From positions 6,386,001 through 6,450,000 of the forward strand of contig JAMPIT010000174.1 of NCBI GenBank assembly GCA_026261815.1: a DNA stretch of 64,000 nt, read 5' to 3'. Under the pieces are notes generated by a model that saw nothing but the letters and a program-made list of their open reading frames with translations, was not told the origin of the DNA and made no database searches. A program made the translations under genes and the position numbers. Shown piece after piece: positions 1 to 13,800 of the stretch. The stretch's first letter is position 1, and every line of letters begins with the position of its first letter. Origin of the DNA: Monarcha castaneiventris obscurior. Its lineage: Eukaryota > Chordata > Aves > Passeriformes > Monarchidae.

Positions 1-891
1 CAAGCCCTATCCCAAAGACAAACTCGTTGATCAGAAAGTGTAAATGACAGATTTATGTTCAGCCCAACATCATTCTTTGTAACCAGGACATTTGAATGCC
101 TTTAACTTACAGAAAGACATCATTTCTGTCTATAATACCAGCAACTTAATAATGAAAGCAGCCTTAATTTGTAACGTATCATTTTTGTTGTTCAAATATT
201 GCTTTTGTTTTAGAACAGTTGGTTACTTAAAATCATCACAGATGAAGAATTTGAATTTCGGAATCAGAGAATGCTAAGGAACTTTTTGATTCTGTTTTGT
301 TCTTTTTCTTATATCATTCAGCATCACTTTTTATTTCTGGAGGTCTATTTGTTGCCCCATGTAGAAAAGTTGTTATTGTAAAAAAATGCAGGAGTGATTT
401 TAGGAGTTACAAAAGTAGCTTTGAGAAGAGGGACATCAAATATCTCCAGATAATGACACCAAATGTCTCCTAAATCACCAAATCCAGAGTGGCATTGGAT
501 GTTTCATTCTCAATAAACGTGGAAGTGCAAATTTATCTATTGAAATGCAGCCCTTTACTATTTTAAGAAATTACTTACACTGAAGTAGCAGAAACATGTG
601 GTATGAAACATGTATAATAATTCCAATGGAAACTTTAAGTCATAAATCATCAGTGCAGGTCCTGCAATGACCTGCAGGTCCTACTTGCAGAATGTCAGGT
701 TAGTATGGCCCCTCTGCTCTAAAACACACTGACAACATTCTTGGCCTATTGCACACAGAACTGACCAGTGAGATCCTGCCAGTATTGATGTTTTTGGAAT
801 GCATCTCTCCTTTGTCAGCATCTATATTACAGTTGAACTCTGAGCCTCATCTAAATACATATTCTTACCTATTTCTCCTCCTGTGTTCAAG
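1..891 (+). other. LRRK2: LRRK2 intron (human intron 20 equivalent), 3' part
   Basis: No coding exon was recognised here. The stretch ends in a pyrimidine-rich tract and the acceptor AG at 890-891, directly before the first recognisable LRRK2 exon. It is AT-rich and ordinary intronic in character. A perfect 7-bp inverted repeat with a 7-nt loop (GCAGGTC at 655-661 and GACCTGC at 669-675) is the only structure noted. Exons 1-20 and the LRRK2 promoter must lie to the left of the window. Confidence 0.75.
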
Positions 892-1835
892 GAAGTGAAG
901 GTTCACTTTTTACAAAAAAGAAGTCCAATTCCATTGCAGTTGCTGATTTATATTGTAGGGAAATGGCATGTCAAAGAGGTTCTCCTACTTTGCTGCGACA
1001 TTCCTACTCTGTGGTAAGTCAGATCCTTGCTCATTCCAGGTTTTTAAGTCCATCTGCATTGCCCACTCCAAAACTGTTAATAATCAAGTGTTAGGAAAGG
1101 TCATGTAACCATATGGGCTTTGTCTCACTGCTGCCATTCGGTGTTTCCTTCTGTTGTTGTGCACTGTACGGATGAATTTATGTCAGCAAAAATTTACGAT
1201 CACTAGAAAGTAGACACCCTTTTGAATTGTTCAACTTTTCAGTCTGGTGTTCACATGGAAATACAGGGATCATGGGCCCATTGACAAAGATTTAACTTCC
1301 CCTTAGTGAAGATGATCTTCAGCAATTATCAGTGGAGAGAGACCAATTCCTTAAGAAGACATAAGGGGACAAATTGGTGGAATCAAAGTCAGGTTCCTTT
1401 GGAAGGAGCTTGTCTCTTTCAGTTTACTGTAAAGGGAAACTGGGGAGACTGGCTTCCCTAGAGGAAGTTATGTTTTGCAAGATCCTGCTCCATCCTATCA
1501 CTGCACCCTAGTGAAAGTCATTCTGAGTTACCAGAAATGCACTGCTTCCATTGCACTTTAAATCTTCCATTCTTTCATATTGCATGGATTATTATGTTTC
1601 ATGAAGATGTGACCTACTGTTATTTTCAGTTCAAGTATACAGTGTCTTTGTTTTCTCCCTATAGGCTCTGGTGAAAAGAAACCACAATAAAAAGAGATTT
1701 ACTGAGTTTGGAGGTTTTCAGAACATGCATATGTTCCTAAATACATTTTCTCTTGGATTTTGCAGGGACCTGGCTCAGATTATGAACCATTAATGAAACA
1801 AAGACGAAAATTCTTGCTCTCAGATGAATCCCCCA
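892..1835 (+). CDS. LRRK2: LRRK2 exons 21-22: phospho-regulated linker before the LRR domain
   Basis: Two exons (892-1013 and 1766-1835) encode the flexible segment whose phosphoserines recruit 14-3-3 proteins in human LRRK2. The sequence shows KKKSNS (S910 equivalent), RHSYS (S935 equivalent) and LLSDES (S955 equivalent). The S973 equivalent, PSDS, follows at the start of the next exon. Around these serines the sequence diverges considerably from human, so conservation is concentrated at the phosphosites. The preceding residues GSEGS match human GSEGS, which fixes the frame. The first exon begins in the middle of a codon after the AG at 890-891. Confidence 0.92.
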
Positions 1836-4800
1836 GTAAGTAAACTATGCAATCTAAGGTATATGGCAGATAATGACATCCTTAATGCTTTCACAAGTGT
1901 AGCACGCAAAGATTTGAGACAGATTACATATTTGTTTAAGAGGAAGATACATTTGAGAAATACTACAGTGAAGTAAAAATAATCTATATATAGGGATTTT
2001 TATTTCCTGGACTCCACAAATAATTTATGTAGGCAATGGAATTTAATGAGTGCCCTTATTAGCTTTCACAAGCTCCTTCTGTTGTGCAGTGTGTAAGCAT
2101 CCATCTCTTTCCCTTCCCTTCCTTTCCCTTCCCTACTGTCTTACAAATTTCTGTGTCTTATTAGAATTCTTCATGGGTTTGGATCTTAACCAATATCCAA
2201 ACATTCACTCACTTCTGCATCTTTAAATCACAAGCTGATTGCTCATTTTATGTAAGTGAAAAACAAAATAATGTATTTTCATGTTTTTGTTTTAATAGAA
2301 GGCATCTCAAAATTGTCATCACATATAAGACCATCAGACAGTCTTTCTTCACTGATCACAGAGAAAGAATATATTAAATCACTAGATCTTTCATCAAATG
2401 AGCTGGAGAGCATTGATGCCATCAGCCAGAATAGCTGCCTAACAAGTCATCTGGAACACCTTGAGAAACTGGAGCTCCACCAAAATGCTCTTACAAACAT
2501 TCCAGAACAACTGTGTGAAGTAATTCTGCATAATTTTCTGTAATACAAGTTGAAATTAGTTAAAATAAATTGTTGGTCTCTAATAATGTAATCTATATGT
2601 ATTGTAATAACGTATCCATAGCAATATTATTCAAGAACGTGGGTGTATGTTTTGGCATGCTTCATACATTTACTCAACTTTCATTCAGGATTCATGTTCA
2701 TTAGAAATAAAAGTATTTTCATGGAATTGTTTTAAGTCATTTACTGCAGAGAACTGCTTTAAGATACGTGATATTAAGCAGCATAATAATGGAAATAGAA
2801 CTAAGAACTGCAGGCAGTATCTTAAATTTTATTAAATGTAGCTAATTATTTTTGAATAATGTCCTATACTTTATTTTGTCATAGAAATATTATAGGTTGC
2901 GTTGGTACGATTGCTATTTTCTGCTGTTTTTCCATGTGAGTTAAATATAAATAAATTAATAATCTGCATAAAAATATAACTCAGTTATAAACATATAAAT
3001 TCATATTTTCTTTTAACTTCTTAAAAATGAATTATCATTTTCTTTCAGAACTTGAAATGCTTGACTTACTTGGATTTGCACAGTAACCGATTTACTTCTT
3101 TCCCGATGTACTTACTGAAAATGAATTGTATTGCAAATCTTGATATCTCCCGAAATGACATTGGACCTTCCTTTGCTTTGGATCCACACCTCAGATGTCC
3201 AACTCTAAAGCAACTTAACCTTTCATACAATCAGCTGGTGTGCACTCCTGAATTTCTTACAAGTGTTGCTGAAAACCTGGAACAACTCTTGCTGGAAGGG
3301 TGAGTAGCATGAGAAAATGGGCTGTAGCGTAACAAACATAACAGGAAATAATAGATTTGTGATGCAGAATGGTGACTCTTATAGCATGGAAAGGATTGTT
3401 TAGTCACCAGTGAAACACTGACACTGTCTTCCAAATGTGTAAATTGCTACAATTTTCATTGTTGTATTGCAAAGTACAAGACATGAGAATGTCTTTGGAC
3501 CTTGATAGAATCTAATGGCTTTGCTGTTTCTGTAACATGCTAAATATGTTCTAGTTCAGTATCTTTCTGTTACCATACTATTAATCCACAGGGCTGTGTA
3601 GTCTGACATATTCAACTGTGTTTTCTGTATTCACCAAACAGTTTCCACAGTATTTCATATGCACAAAAGCTTTTCTGGAAATAGTATTCATGTAATTTTA
3701 GGTATTGGTATGGATATGTTTTAGTTACAAAACCAGAGAAAACATGTAGCTTTTTGTTTGCCAGCACTTACTATCATATTTCTTAGTGAGGTTATTCATA
3801 CCTATATGGAGTTCTTAAGAATGCGATTGGTGATAGCTCTGTAAACTGCAGACACTGTCTCATTCATTTCCTACAGCTCATGCTAGATAAGATGGTGAAC
3901 TTTGTTAGTAATACTACCCTGGCAAAACAGCGGATGGATCTTTTAGCTCTGTGTTTTTGGGATCTTTCTCTTCCTCTTTCTGGTGTTCTTCTCCCCAGAA
4001 TACATTGTGTAAAATTATATACTCATCCTGAATTCCATTCCATATAGGGAATCCTTTTTAAAAAGTTTTTTTAGGTTGTTATTAAGTCTGTAATTATGAT
4101 ACTGCAAACACATGTTTTTAGTACACAGAACCTCTCACCAATGCAACAATCCTCTTTGTGTGAGATTGATCTCCAGTATGTAATCAGAAAACTAAACCTT
4201 GCAATACATTTTGACACTTGGTCTCCAAATTAATTAAGCTGATTTTAATATTGGTCATGTTATTCCACGTTGCCACGTGTACTAGTGATTTTGCTGACTG
4301 GTCAGTCTTTATGTAGATAAAGTCTTCTTTTTGTTTTACTGGTGTAAGGATGACATTGTCAGATCAACACTACTTTCACCTTTTACCTAATAGTTTCTAA
4401 GAAAACATGGATTATCTTTTTTTCTTGTTGTTATCACAGAAACAAAATTTCGTGCTTATGTTCACCCCTGTGCTTGAAAGACCTGAAAATTTTAAACATT
4501 AGTAAGAACTGTATTTCATCACTTGCTGATAATGTCTTCATGGGTTGTACAAAACTGGAGCAGTTCAATGCCAGGATGAATGTTCTTGGTAAGTACCTGT
4601 GAAAATTGGATTCCCCTTCTAGAAGCTATTCCAAGTCACAAAATTCCTCTGCCACCAGCATTTGGAGTCTTGGGAGAACAGAAAATAATAATACCACATG
4701 TACTTATCCTTGTTTATACAGTTTCCTAAGCAATACCTTTTGATCACTGAAGCAGGGTATGCTTCCAGTCATCTGATCTGACTCAGCTGACCCGTCTTGT

Positions 4801-7800
4801 TTTTACATTCGGAGTGGATGCTGTAAAAATGGATGAGTGTACTTGAGATTGTACACAATGTTGAAGAAGGTTCAAGGCAGAGGAAATCGTTCAGATTGCA
4901 AATCTAGTACTAATATAGGTTTAATACTGTACTGTAATACATTGATGCATCCTGGCTGTATCAGCAATACTGTGGCCAGCAGGAGCAGGGCAGTGATTGT
5001 CCCCCTGTACTCAGCACTGGTGAGGCCACACCTCAAATCCTGTGTTCAGTTCTGGGCCTCTCACTGCAAGAAGGACATTGAGGTGCTGGAGCATGTCCAG
5101 AGAAGGGCAATGGAGCTGGGAAGGGTCTGGAGCACAAGTCTGAGGAGCAGCTGAGGGAGCTGGGGGTGTTCAGCCTGGAGAAAAGGAGGCTCGGGGAGAC
5201 CTTACTGGTCTCTACAAGTGCCTAAAAGGAGGCTGTAGCCAGGTGGGGGTCAATGTCTTCTCCCAAGGAACAGGCAATAGGACAGGATGGGAAGCTGAGA
5301 AAAATTTCTTCCCTGAAAGGGTTGTCAAGCACCGGAACAGGCTGCACAGAGAAGTGGTTGAGTCACCCTCTCTGGAAGGTATTTAAAAGACATGTGAATG
5401 TGGCCTTTAGGCCTTTAGTGGTGGACTTGGCAGTGCAGGGTTAACGGCTGGGCACAGTGGTCTTAGAGATCTTTTCCAGCCTAAATGATTCTGTGATTAA
5501 GTATTTGCCACTTATAATATCTGGCATTATCTTCAAAAGAAGAGAGAATGTGTGTTCCAGTTGCCTGCATGCAGGTGTCATTTGAGACACCCTGAGTCAT
5601 CCCCCTTGGCTTACAGGTTCTGGTCCAGAAAAAGCAGGACTTCCATAGCTCCTGTGTTTTATCTTTCAACCTTGTGCAGACGGCTCAGGTAGCCCAGGGC
5701 AGATCCCCTTCACTAGAACCCAGTGCTTAGGAACTGCATTGAGTCCATCCAGAGTGTGTGTCAGTGGCTTAGCATATTTTATGCAAAGGTGTCAAAACCA
5801 CTTTATCTATGCAAATTACAAATTATACAAATTAGATTTTCAGTGACACTCTGAGAGTTCATAAGTTACTGTTAGAATTTATTCTTTCTTCGAGACATAA
5901 AACCTTCCACTTTGAAATTATTGTCCCATTATTTCAGAAGGTAACTTTCAGAATTGCATTAAACACAGCTGAACCATTAGACTCATTTTTATAAGAATGA
6001 ATAAGAATGAATGGGTGAATAAAACCCAACAAATCCTGAGAATCTTTTGTATGCTTGCAGTACAGTAAAGTGTAAGTAAGAATATTTTGGTGTTTAATGC
6101 CACTAGGAGATGAAGGATAACAGTGTAGAATTTCTTAAAAGCCAATATATTCATTAATTTTGGGAGTTTAGTTTTAAATAAGCTTTAAAAAAAAGATTTG
6201 AACTCTGCCTTTGGTAGGTGATAGCTTTGTATGAAAATGATAGACTGACTTTTTAGTCTGTCTAAACTCCAGTCTTAAAAATAATTTAAACCATTCTTAA
6301 AAGTAATAGGATTAACCTCTTTTTCTGCTCTAGAAAAAATACCTGACTTGTCATCCAGCATAACAAGTTTAAAATTATCCCAAAATTGCTTTATTAATGT
6401 TCCAGAAGCAATTCTTCTTCTACCACAGTAAGTTATTCTTCTATTTATTGATGTTAATGCCAAGTTCTTGATAAAGAAAATCTGATGACAAAATTGTTGT
6501 TAAGCAGAAAATTCTGCATGTTTTACTGATTTTCAGGGAATCCTCATTAACTGGTTCAATCCAGAACTTTGTAGCTTTTAAACTGAAGACAAAATAGTCA
6601 TTTTCTTCATGATTCTGAGAAATTCTGTTTCTCAGATTCAAATCGCTGTTGTTGAAAATATATTCCTTGACAAATGAAGCTGACAATTCTTGCTGAGAAT
6701 ACTAGAATTAATCTCATATTTCCTTGGAACCAGCAGTGAAAAGATATTGGCGGTTTTTCCTTTTTGAGTTCTGCAGACATTTGCACAAGGCTACTGAGAT
6801 AAGTTTTTCACTTCCCAAATAACATGAGATTTTTATTCTCAAAGAAAAACACTTCCTCTAGAAGGAATTGTGATATAGATGCATGTGACATTTATTTTGC
6901 TATACCTTCAAAGCATTACTCATGTGAAAATTGGACTTCTGCTTGTTTTATAGAAGTCGCTGACCTTAACAGATCAGTAGAATGAGATTGTGGAAGGAGT
7001 GCTCGGAAGGGATGATCCAGTAGGTGTGGGGAGATGTGAGTGCTGATGGCACCACAGAGAGAGCAGATCCAAGATTTGGGAACCTACATTAATGAAATTT
7101 GCATAGAGCATGTTACTATTAACGTGATATTGCACAATTCCAGCATGCTAACATTCACAGCAGCAGATTTAATGGATGTGTTGAAAAAAGTGCAGTTTGC
7201 AGGTTCTACATCTCCCAGCTCAGACAAATCAGTAAGGTGTTGCATGCATTTTTGTGTGCTTTGTGTTTCATGGTAACATAAACAGTGTATTTGTCCAATA
7301 GGTGTAGGTGAACTTTGTAATTTCTGCACATACATGTATTTGCAAACATACCTACTTCTATTTGGATTTCAGTCAGAAAGCCGTCCCTTCTGATAGCTAA
7401 TCAATCCACTTGTTTATTAAAAATCAATACAGTTTTGGTTCCAGCTAATCTGGGTTTTATTTTTTTCATTTGCTAACTTCTGTCTTTTTTATTTTCATGT
7501 TTTCAGTTTGCGATCAGTAGATTTAAGCCAAAACAAGATCATAAGCCTGCCTGGACCAATGCACTGGAAATCACTAAATTTAAGGGAGCTGTTATTTAAT
7601 CATAATCAAATAGATGTCTTGGACTTGAGTGAAAAGGCATGTGCATGGTCTAGGCTAGAAAAGCTACACCTCTCCCACAACAAGTTAAAGGAGGTAAAGT
7701 GTAAGATTCTACATAAAGAAAGTTTAATTGCTTTTCAGTTGAATGCAATTTTTCAATGTTCAGTGTTTGATTTTCATGTCGCCTCTCGTAACATTCTACA

Positions 7801-10800
7801 TTGTATTAGTGAAGTGGTATGTAAGTGCAAATAGTACTTTCTGTGAATGAAAATAGCTGTATTGTATTCAGCTTCTCTGCCTGTAGTGTGTCATATAATC
7901 AGTTTGTATAAAGAATTACTTGTAAGGTCTTTTCTCTCTTAGTGTGATATATTAGGCCTGTTTATTATAAAAAAAGAACTACAGCAGTAAAAAGTTTTGT
8001 TAATTATTTAATGTATTCATGTTCATAATTTTTTTTTACATTTAGTTGCCCATTATATGTTTTTTTATTTAGATTCCTCCTCAGATTGGCTTCCTAGAGA
8101 ACTTGACTTCTCTGGATGTAAGTTATAATCCTGATTTGAGATTCTTTCCTGATGAAATGGGGAAACTGTCCAAAGTCTGGGATCTTCCTTTGGAAGGACT
8201 CCATCTTAATTTAGACTTCAAGCATGTGGGATGCAAAGCCAGAGACATTATCAGGTTTGTTGCCCTATTGTTCTTGAATATTCCTGGTTTGCTTTCTTGG
8301 GATTTGCAGTGAGCATTAAGAAAATAACATATTGTTTTGAAAAGACATGCTAGTTTGTCATATGAAATCCAGCATGCTGCTCTACAGAAGGTCATCATAT
8401 CAACACACACACATAAAGTGGAGTGGTTTAGACCATACTTGTATTTCCTCTTGAATTTGATGCTTCTGTAAACTGTGCAATAAATGGTGCTTACCAATCA
8501 TGCACAGTATGTATATTGTGTTCCCCAGTGCACTGCACATAGCACAATTTTAGGATAATTACAAAAGAGAACAACAAAAAAACCACATATTCTTAATTAA
8601 ACTTCACCTTTCAAATCAGAAATTAGAGTAAAAAGAACATTAGTATCAAACAGATACCAAAAATTTGAAGAAAATTGTATGGTTCTAGATGTTTCCTTGT
8701 TCTTGAGTTGTATTGGTATTTCTCTCTGTTTTACTCTTCTGTGAGTTTTGCAAACTTTTTTCTACCAGATTTCTTCAACAACGACTGAAGAAGGCTGTAC
8801 CTTATAACAGAATGAAGCTCATGATTGTTGGGAACACTGGCAGTGGGAAAACCACCCTGCTACAACAACTAATGAAAAGCAGACGGACAGAATTGGGCTC
8901 TCCAAAAGCTACAGTAGGCATTGATGTAAAAGACTGGATCATTCAAGGGAAAGGCAAAATGAAGAAAGAGCTTATATTAAATGTGTGGGACTTTGGAGGT
9001 ATTTCCTGAGTTTATTTTCCTTTACTGTTGTATTTTCTAACATTTTAATGCATTACTTATTCTTAGAGTCAGCCTGTGATAATTCAAACTGGGGACAGTA
9101 CACCCAAAGTCCAGTGATCACTTATAAATGAGTGAATTCTGTAAATTGACAGCTAATCCCTCAGATTTAATATAAAGCCTCAGGAATTTCTCATCACTAA
9201 ATGTGGTTTGACCACTCATTTCAATTATAATACTTCAAAATAATCATTTCAGTATGGTAAGAAACAGCTTGTAATCACCAGAAGAATCTTTAATTGAACT
9301 CTGTTTCTCTCTTTTATAGTCTGTGTCTCTCTAGGCTCTGCAGTGTCACAGGCTTCTAAGGTCACAGACAACAAAGCACTTAGGACAAGTCTTTGAACCT
9401 TGTGTTTCTGGAAAACTTTCTAAGTTTGGGGGACTACAGAAGCGCTTCTAAAATCCAGGGCAATTTTAGGCTATAGAAGAGTTATTTTTAAACAGTGGTC
9501 TATCATCATTTAAATACAGTCTGTCACAATGCACAAGCACAGACCAGTGACATTTTAGCTGGATTTCCATCTTTAGTTGTGATTTTAAGTGCTTGATTTT
9601 GAACTTAATAAGTGAACTTATTTTGAAGTTGCTGAAAGTGTAGGAGAAAGGGAAGGAAGAAGGTAGAAGGAGAGGGAGGAGTGAGGGGAAAATTCAGTAT
9701 TGGAGTTTTAAAAGAATCCTGACCTTTTGTCTTTGCAGAACCCATGTTTATCCAGTTAAACCTTACACTTCTTGACTTAAAACCAGCGTATGTGTTTTAG
9801 CATTACACTTCAGCCAATGACCTACCACAGAGTGCCTTCCTAAAATTCATAGTTATTATGATTTCCTGTCAATTTCAATAAATTTCTGCAGACATTAAGT
9901 TAATTTGTGAGTTTGTGGTCTGAAGACAAGTGTTCCTCTGCCTTTTTGTGATCTGAAGATGTTCAATCAAGGAAGTACTAAACAATGGAAATTTTTGATC
10001 ATTAGGACAAGAAGAGTTCTACAGTACCCATCCTCATTTTATGACCCAGAGGGCTTTATATCTTGCTGTTTATGATCTCAGCAAGGGACAAGCAGAGGTG
10101 GATGCTATGAAGCCATGGCTTTTTAACATCAAGGTAAGACATACAGAATGGAATTCTCCTTTCCAGGGAGCTGTAGGTGAACAGCAAATTAACTACAAAT
10201 ATTTATATAGGGGAAGAAGAAAAAAAATTCTTCATAAAATAAGAATAGTAATAATATTAATCAAGAGCTGAAATACATCATGTATTGGATATGAAAGTAT
10301 TTTTAGACATAAAAAGAAAAGGTTAGCACCGTTTTGACTTAAAATTGTACAAAGTGATGTGCAAAAGAATGGTGTGTATGTTCTGGCAATATTTTGAATT
10401 GACTGATAAAAATAAGAAAGTAGTATTAAAGAAATGATGAGTAAAACTTGCATTTTTCTTTTACACCAGTGTAAATTTTGGGGAAATCCGAACTAGGCCA
10501 ATTTAAAACTGATTAGATACAGGTTTGAAATTGTGCTATTAAGTGTATGCTTAATGTCCTATTGTTAATAGAAATTATTCCAGAACTATGGTTGGGAATT
10601 GACCTGAGAATCTGCCTGTATACTTTTCATTTTTTCTAAGTGTTTATGTCCATTTATGGAATCATTCCACGGTGAGAAAGCATCTTTTCTTTTTGTAGGA
10701 TGGTTAGCCTTGACTGGGCGATAGACTCACATAAAGAGTTTGTTTACTGATCCTGTTAATGAAACTTGTCCTTTTCACTCTTTCCACCTTGGGCAGCGAT

Positions 10801-13800
10801 ACAGGACAGAGGGTTGCAATCAGTTTAGTGTTGATGAAAATAATTTCTGATGTGTTCTCCTTTCCTCCTTTCCTATCTCCTTTCCTATGCAGTACGTGCT
10901 GGTGCTTCATTGCACTGTTCCAATGACAGCTAGCAAAGTACCATTTCTTTTGGCTTTTCCATTTTGTTGGATATTCTTGATGAAAAATGTCCCTCTGCTT
11001 TACTGCCAATAGTGTTAACCTGCAAAGAATGAAATCCAGATGTACACTCCTTCCTTTTAGAAAAAGCTGGGTTTTTTAATATTTCTGTTTTGAAATAGAC
11101 TGCTCTCTGAATATTTGACTAAATTGCTCACATTTTATGTGAATATAAAACACTAAAATCAACATTCACTATTGAGTTAATCAACAGTATGGATCTCACT
11201 AACAGGCTCGAGCTTCAACATCCCCTGTCATTCTTGTTGGCACTCATTTGGATGTTTCTGATGAAATGCAGCGTAAGGCCTGCATGAGTAAAATCACGAG
11301 GGAGCTGTTGAACAAGCGAGGCTTCCCAGCAATCCAGGATTACCACTTTGTGAATGCTACAGAAGAATCTGATTCCATTATCAGACTTCGGAAAATCATC
11401 ATAAAGGAGAGTCTTCACTTCAAGGTAAGCTGCATACTGTTTGTAATTTTGAAAACATCCTTGTTTTATTTAGGCAAATACATTTTTAAATATTAATACA
11501 TAATTAATTACATTTTTGTGTGATAGCAAAGTCAACTTGTTTTCTATAAAATGTTACACACAGCAAAATAATGAAGGAAAATCACCAGGTTTGTTTTAAT
11601 TTTATTTTCTACCAAAAAAATCAACTTAGTAAAAATCCCAGCTAAGTTCTGTTTTCAAGCACTAGGGCCATAAATCAAATATTTAATTAAAAATGAGCCA
11701 TCTTTTTCTTACAAAGAAAGTTAATTAAAATCTTGTTTTGTTGGGTGGCATTACATAATTACAGTAAGTATTGCAAGATTTCAGGGGATAGGAAATACAA
11801 TTTGTGGTTTCTGAAAACCAACTGATTTCCCATGTACTGATTTCATTTTACATAGCATGCAACTATTTCTATAAAGAGGAAAGTGAATTAAAGCAGGAAA
11901 AGAAGATCCTGTGGACTGAGTAATCCACCTAGATTTGAGTAGCTGCACATGTAGTTCTGTTGTCTCCAAAGTCATCCCAACTCATTCCCTGTTCTCTCCT
12001 TAGCCACAGTATGAAGCTCTAAGTGTGAATGAAGAGACCAGCCCAGGCATGGAGCTTATAGAAAGACAGGACCCAATCTGTAACAAAAAGAATACTTTTT
12101 TTTCATTTCTGCAGTATCAGTCGTCCATAGTGTCGTAACGCATTAAAGAGAAAAGGTGATGTCCTGTGCTACTTAAATCAATGGCAGAACTTCATAAATC
12201 ATACCAGAACCCAAATTTCTTTTGAATGACTGCTTGGGAGATTTTATAAAGCAAATGATGTATTTATGACTAGCCTTGTGCCAGTGGTGTTAGAAATGAG
12301 TTGAAGTGTACACACCCCTCTTGTTTCTCTCAGAAACTAGCAGCTTATTCACATCCAAAATCTCCCTAACTTCATTCCACAGTGCAGGGAACAGCTAACC
12401 TGTTAAAGGGCAGGAGGTGGCCTCTTCAAGTGAAAGGGGTTAATTCCACTTCTGATACATCCAATGGGCATGAATAGAGCTGGTGTTTGTACAGGTGTAT
12501 GTGGCTTTATGTCTCACCATACTTCTTCAGCACTCCAGAGAAGTTCTGCATTTTGAAAAATTTTGTTCCTTTAACATCTGTATCTCTTGAGACTATGACT
12601 TAAACTGATGTTCGAACTTCTGCACAGATGTAACGTGGCCTGAAGGAAATGAGATAATTACCATGCATGATGGAGGTAGTTTGTGAAAGGAATGTTACAA
12701 GGTATCTGCTTAGAGGTTAGACAAAGTGAGTTAAGTACTCAGCGTTGTCATCAGGTTCTCTGAAGTCCTTGGAATTACACAAGGCATTCATTTCATCTTC
12801 ACAAGGTACCAATTACATTGCAGTGCATTGGTGAGAGAAAGATTACAGCTAAGAAGACAGTTTGTAAATATTGGGAAAGTTGTTTCCCATGTCCTCAAAA
12901 AGATTAGTAGCTCAGCAGCTGTGGAGAAAGGAAAACCTGACTGGGTACTAGCGATTACCAAATACCAAAGGGAGTCTCCAGGAAGGAGCTCAGGCTCAGG
13001 AAACAGGTACAAACTGTTTCCCCTAAGTGTCACTAATGTGGCTAAATTTATTTCATTCTCTTCTCTTGTCCACTGACTGCCAACAGTGGAGACTTAATCG
13101 AGCTACTACCTTTTTTCCCCAGTTCACCTAAAGACATGGCTGCAGATATTACATATTTCAAGAAGCACAGGTTTTTTTATTAATTTGTCTACTCTTTATG
13201 TTTACTGGAGATGTATGACATCATCTGCTCATACAGTGAATATTTTCCTTTTAGTTAGAACCAAAGCTTCTCTTTGAAATAACGTCTTCCGAGAAGACCT
13301 CATTTGTTATTTTTTATGTACAAGTAATATGGAAATATTTTCTTCTCTGAGTATTTATTTATAGAAAGACATTATAGTTTTGAAAGAATAATTAGTTATA
13401 TCTACCTTTCAGAAGCCATTATAGTTTTGAAAGAATAATTAGTTATATCTACCTTTCAGAAGCCATGATAGTCAATAAATGAGTGTTCTTGTTCCTTTTT
13501 TATGCTACTATTGAGTGAACATACACTTTATATGATAGTTTTATTTTCTGCATTTCACATGAATAAATTAATACATTTGAGATCATTATTCCTAATTTTA
13601 CAGATCAGAGATCAACCGGTGGTTGGTCAGCTAATTCCTGACAGCTACCTGGAGCTGGAAAAGAGAATTTTGCTGGAACGTAAAAACGTCCCAGTAGAAT
13701 TTCCTGTGATTGATCAGAAACGCTTACTGGAACTGGTGCAAGAAAGCCAGTTACAACTGGATGAAAATGAACTCCCTCATGCGATTCACTTTCTGAATGA

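Noticed and set aside
7040..7335. Open frames on both strands within the LRRK2 intron 6428-7506
   Set aside because: The neighbouring LRR exons join perfectly in frame without them and human LRRK2 has no exon here.
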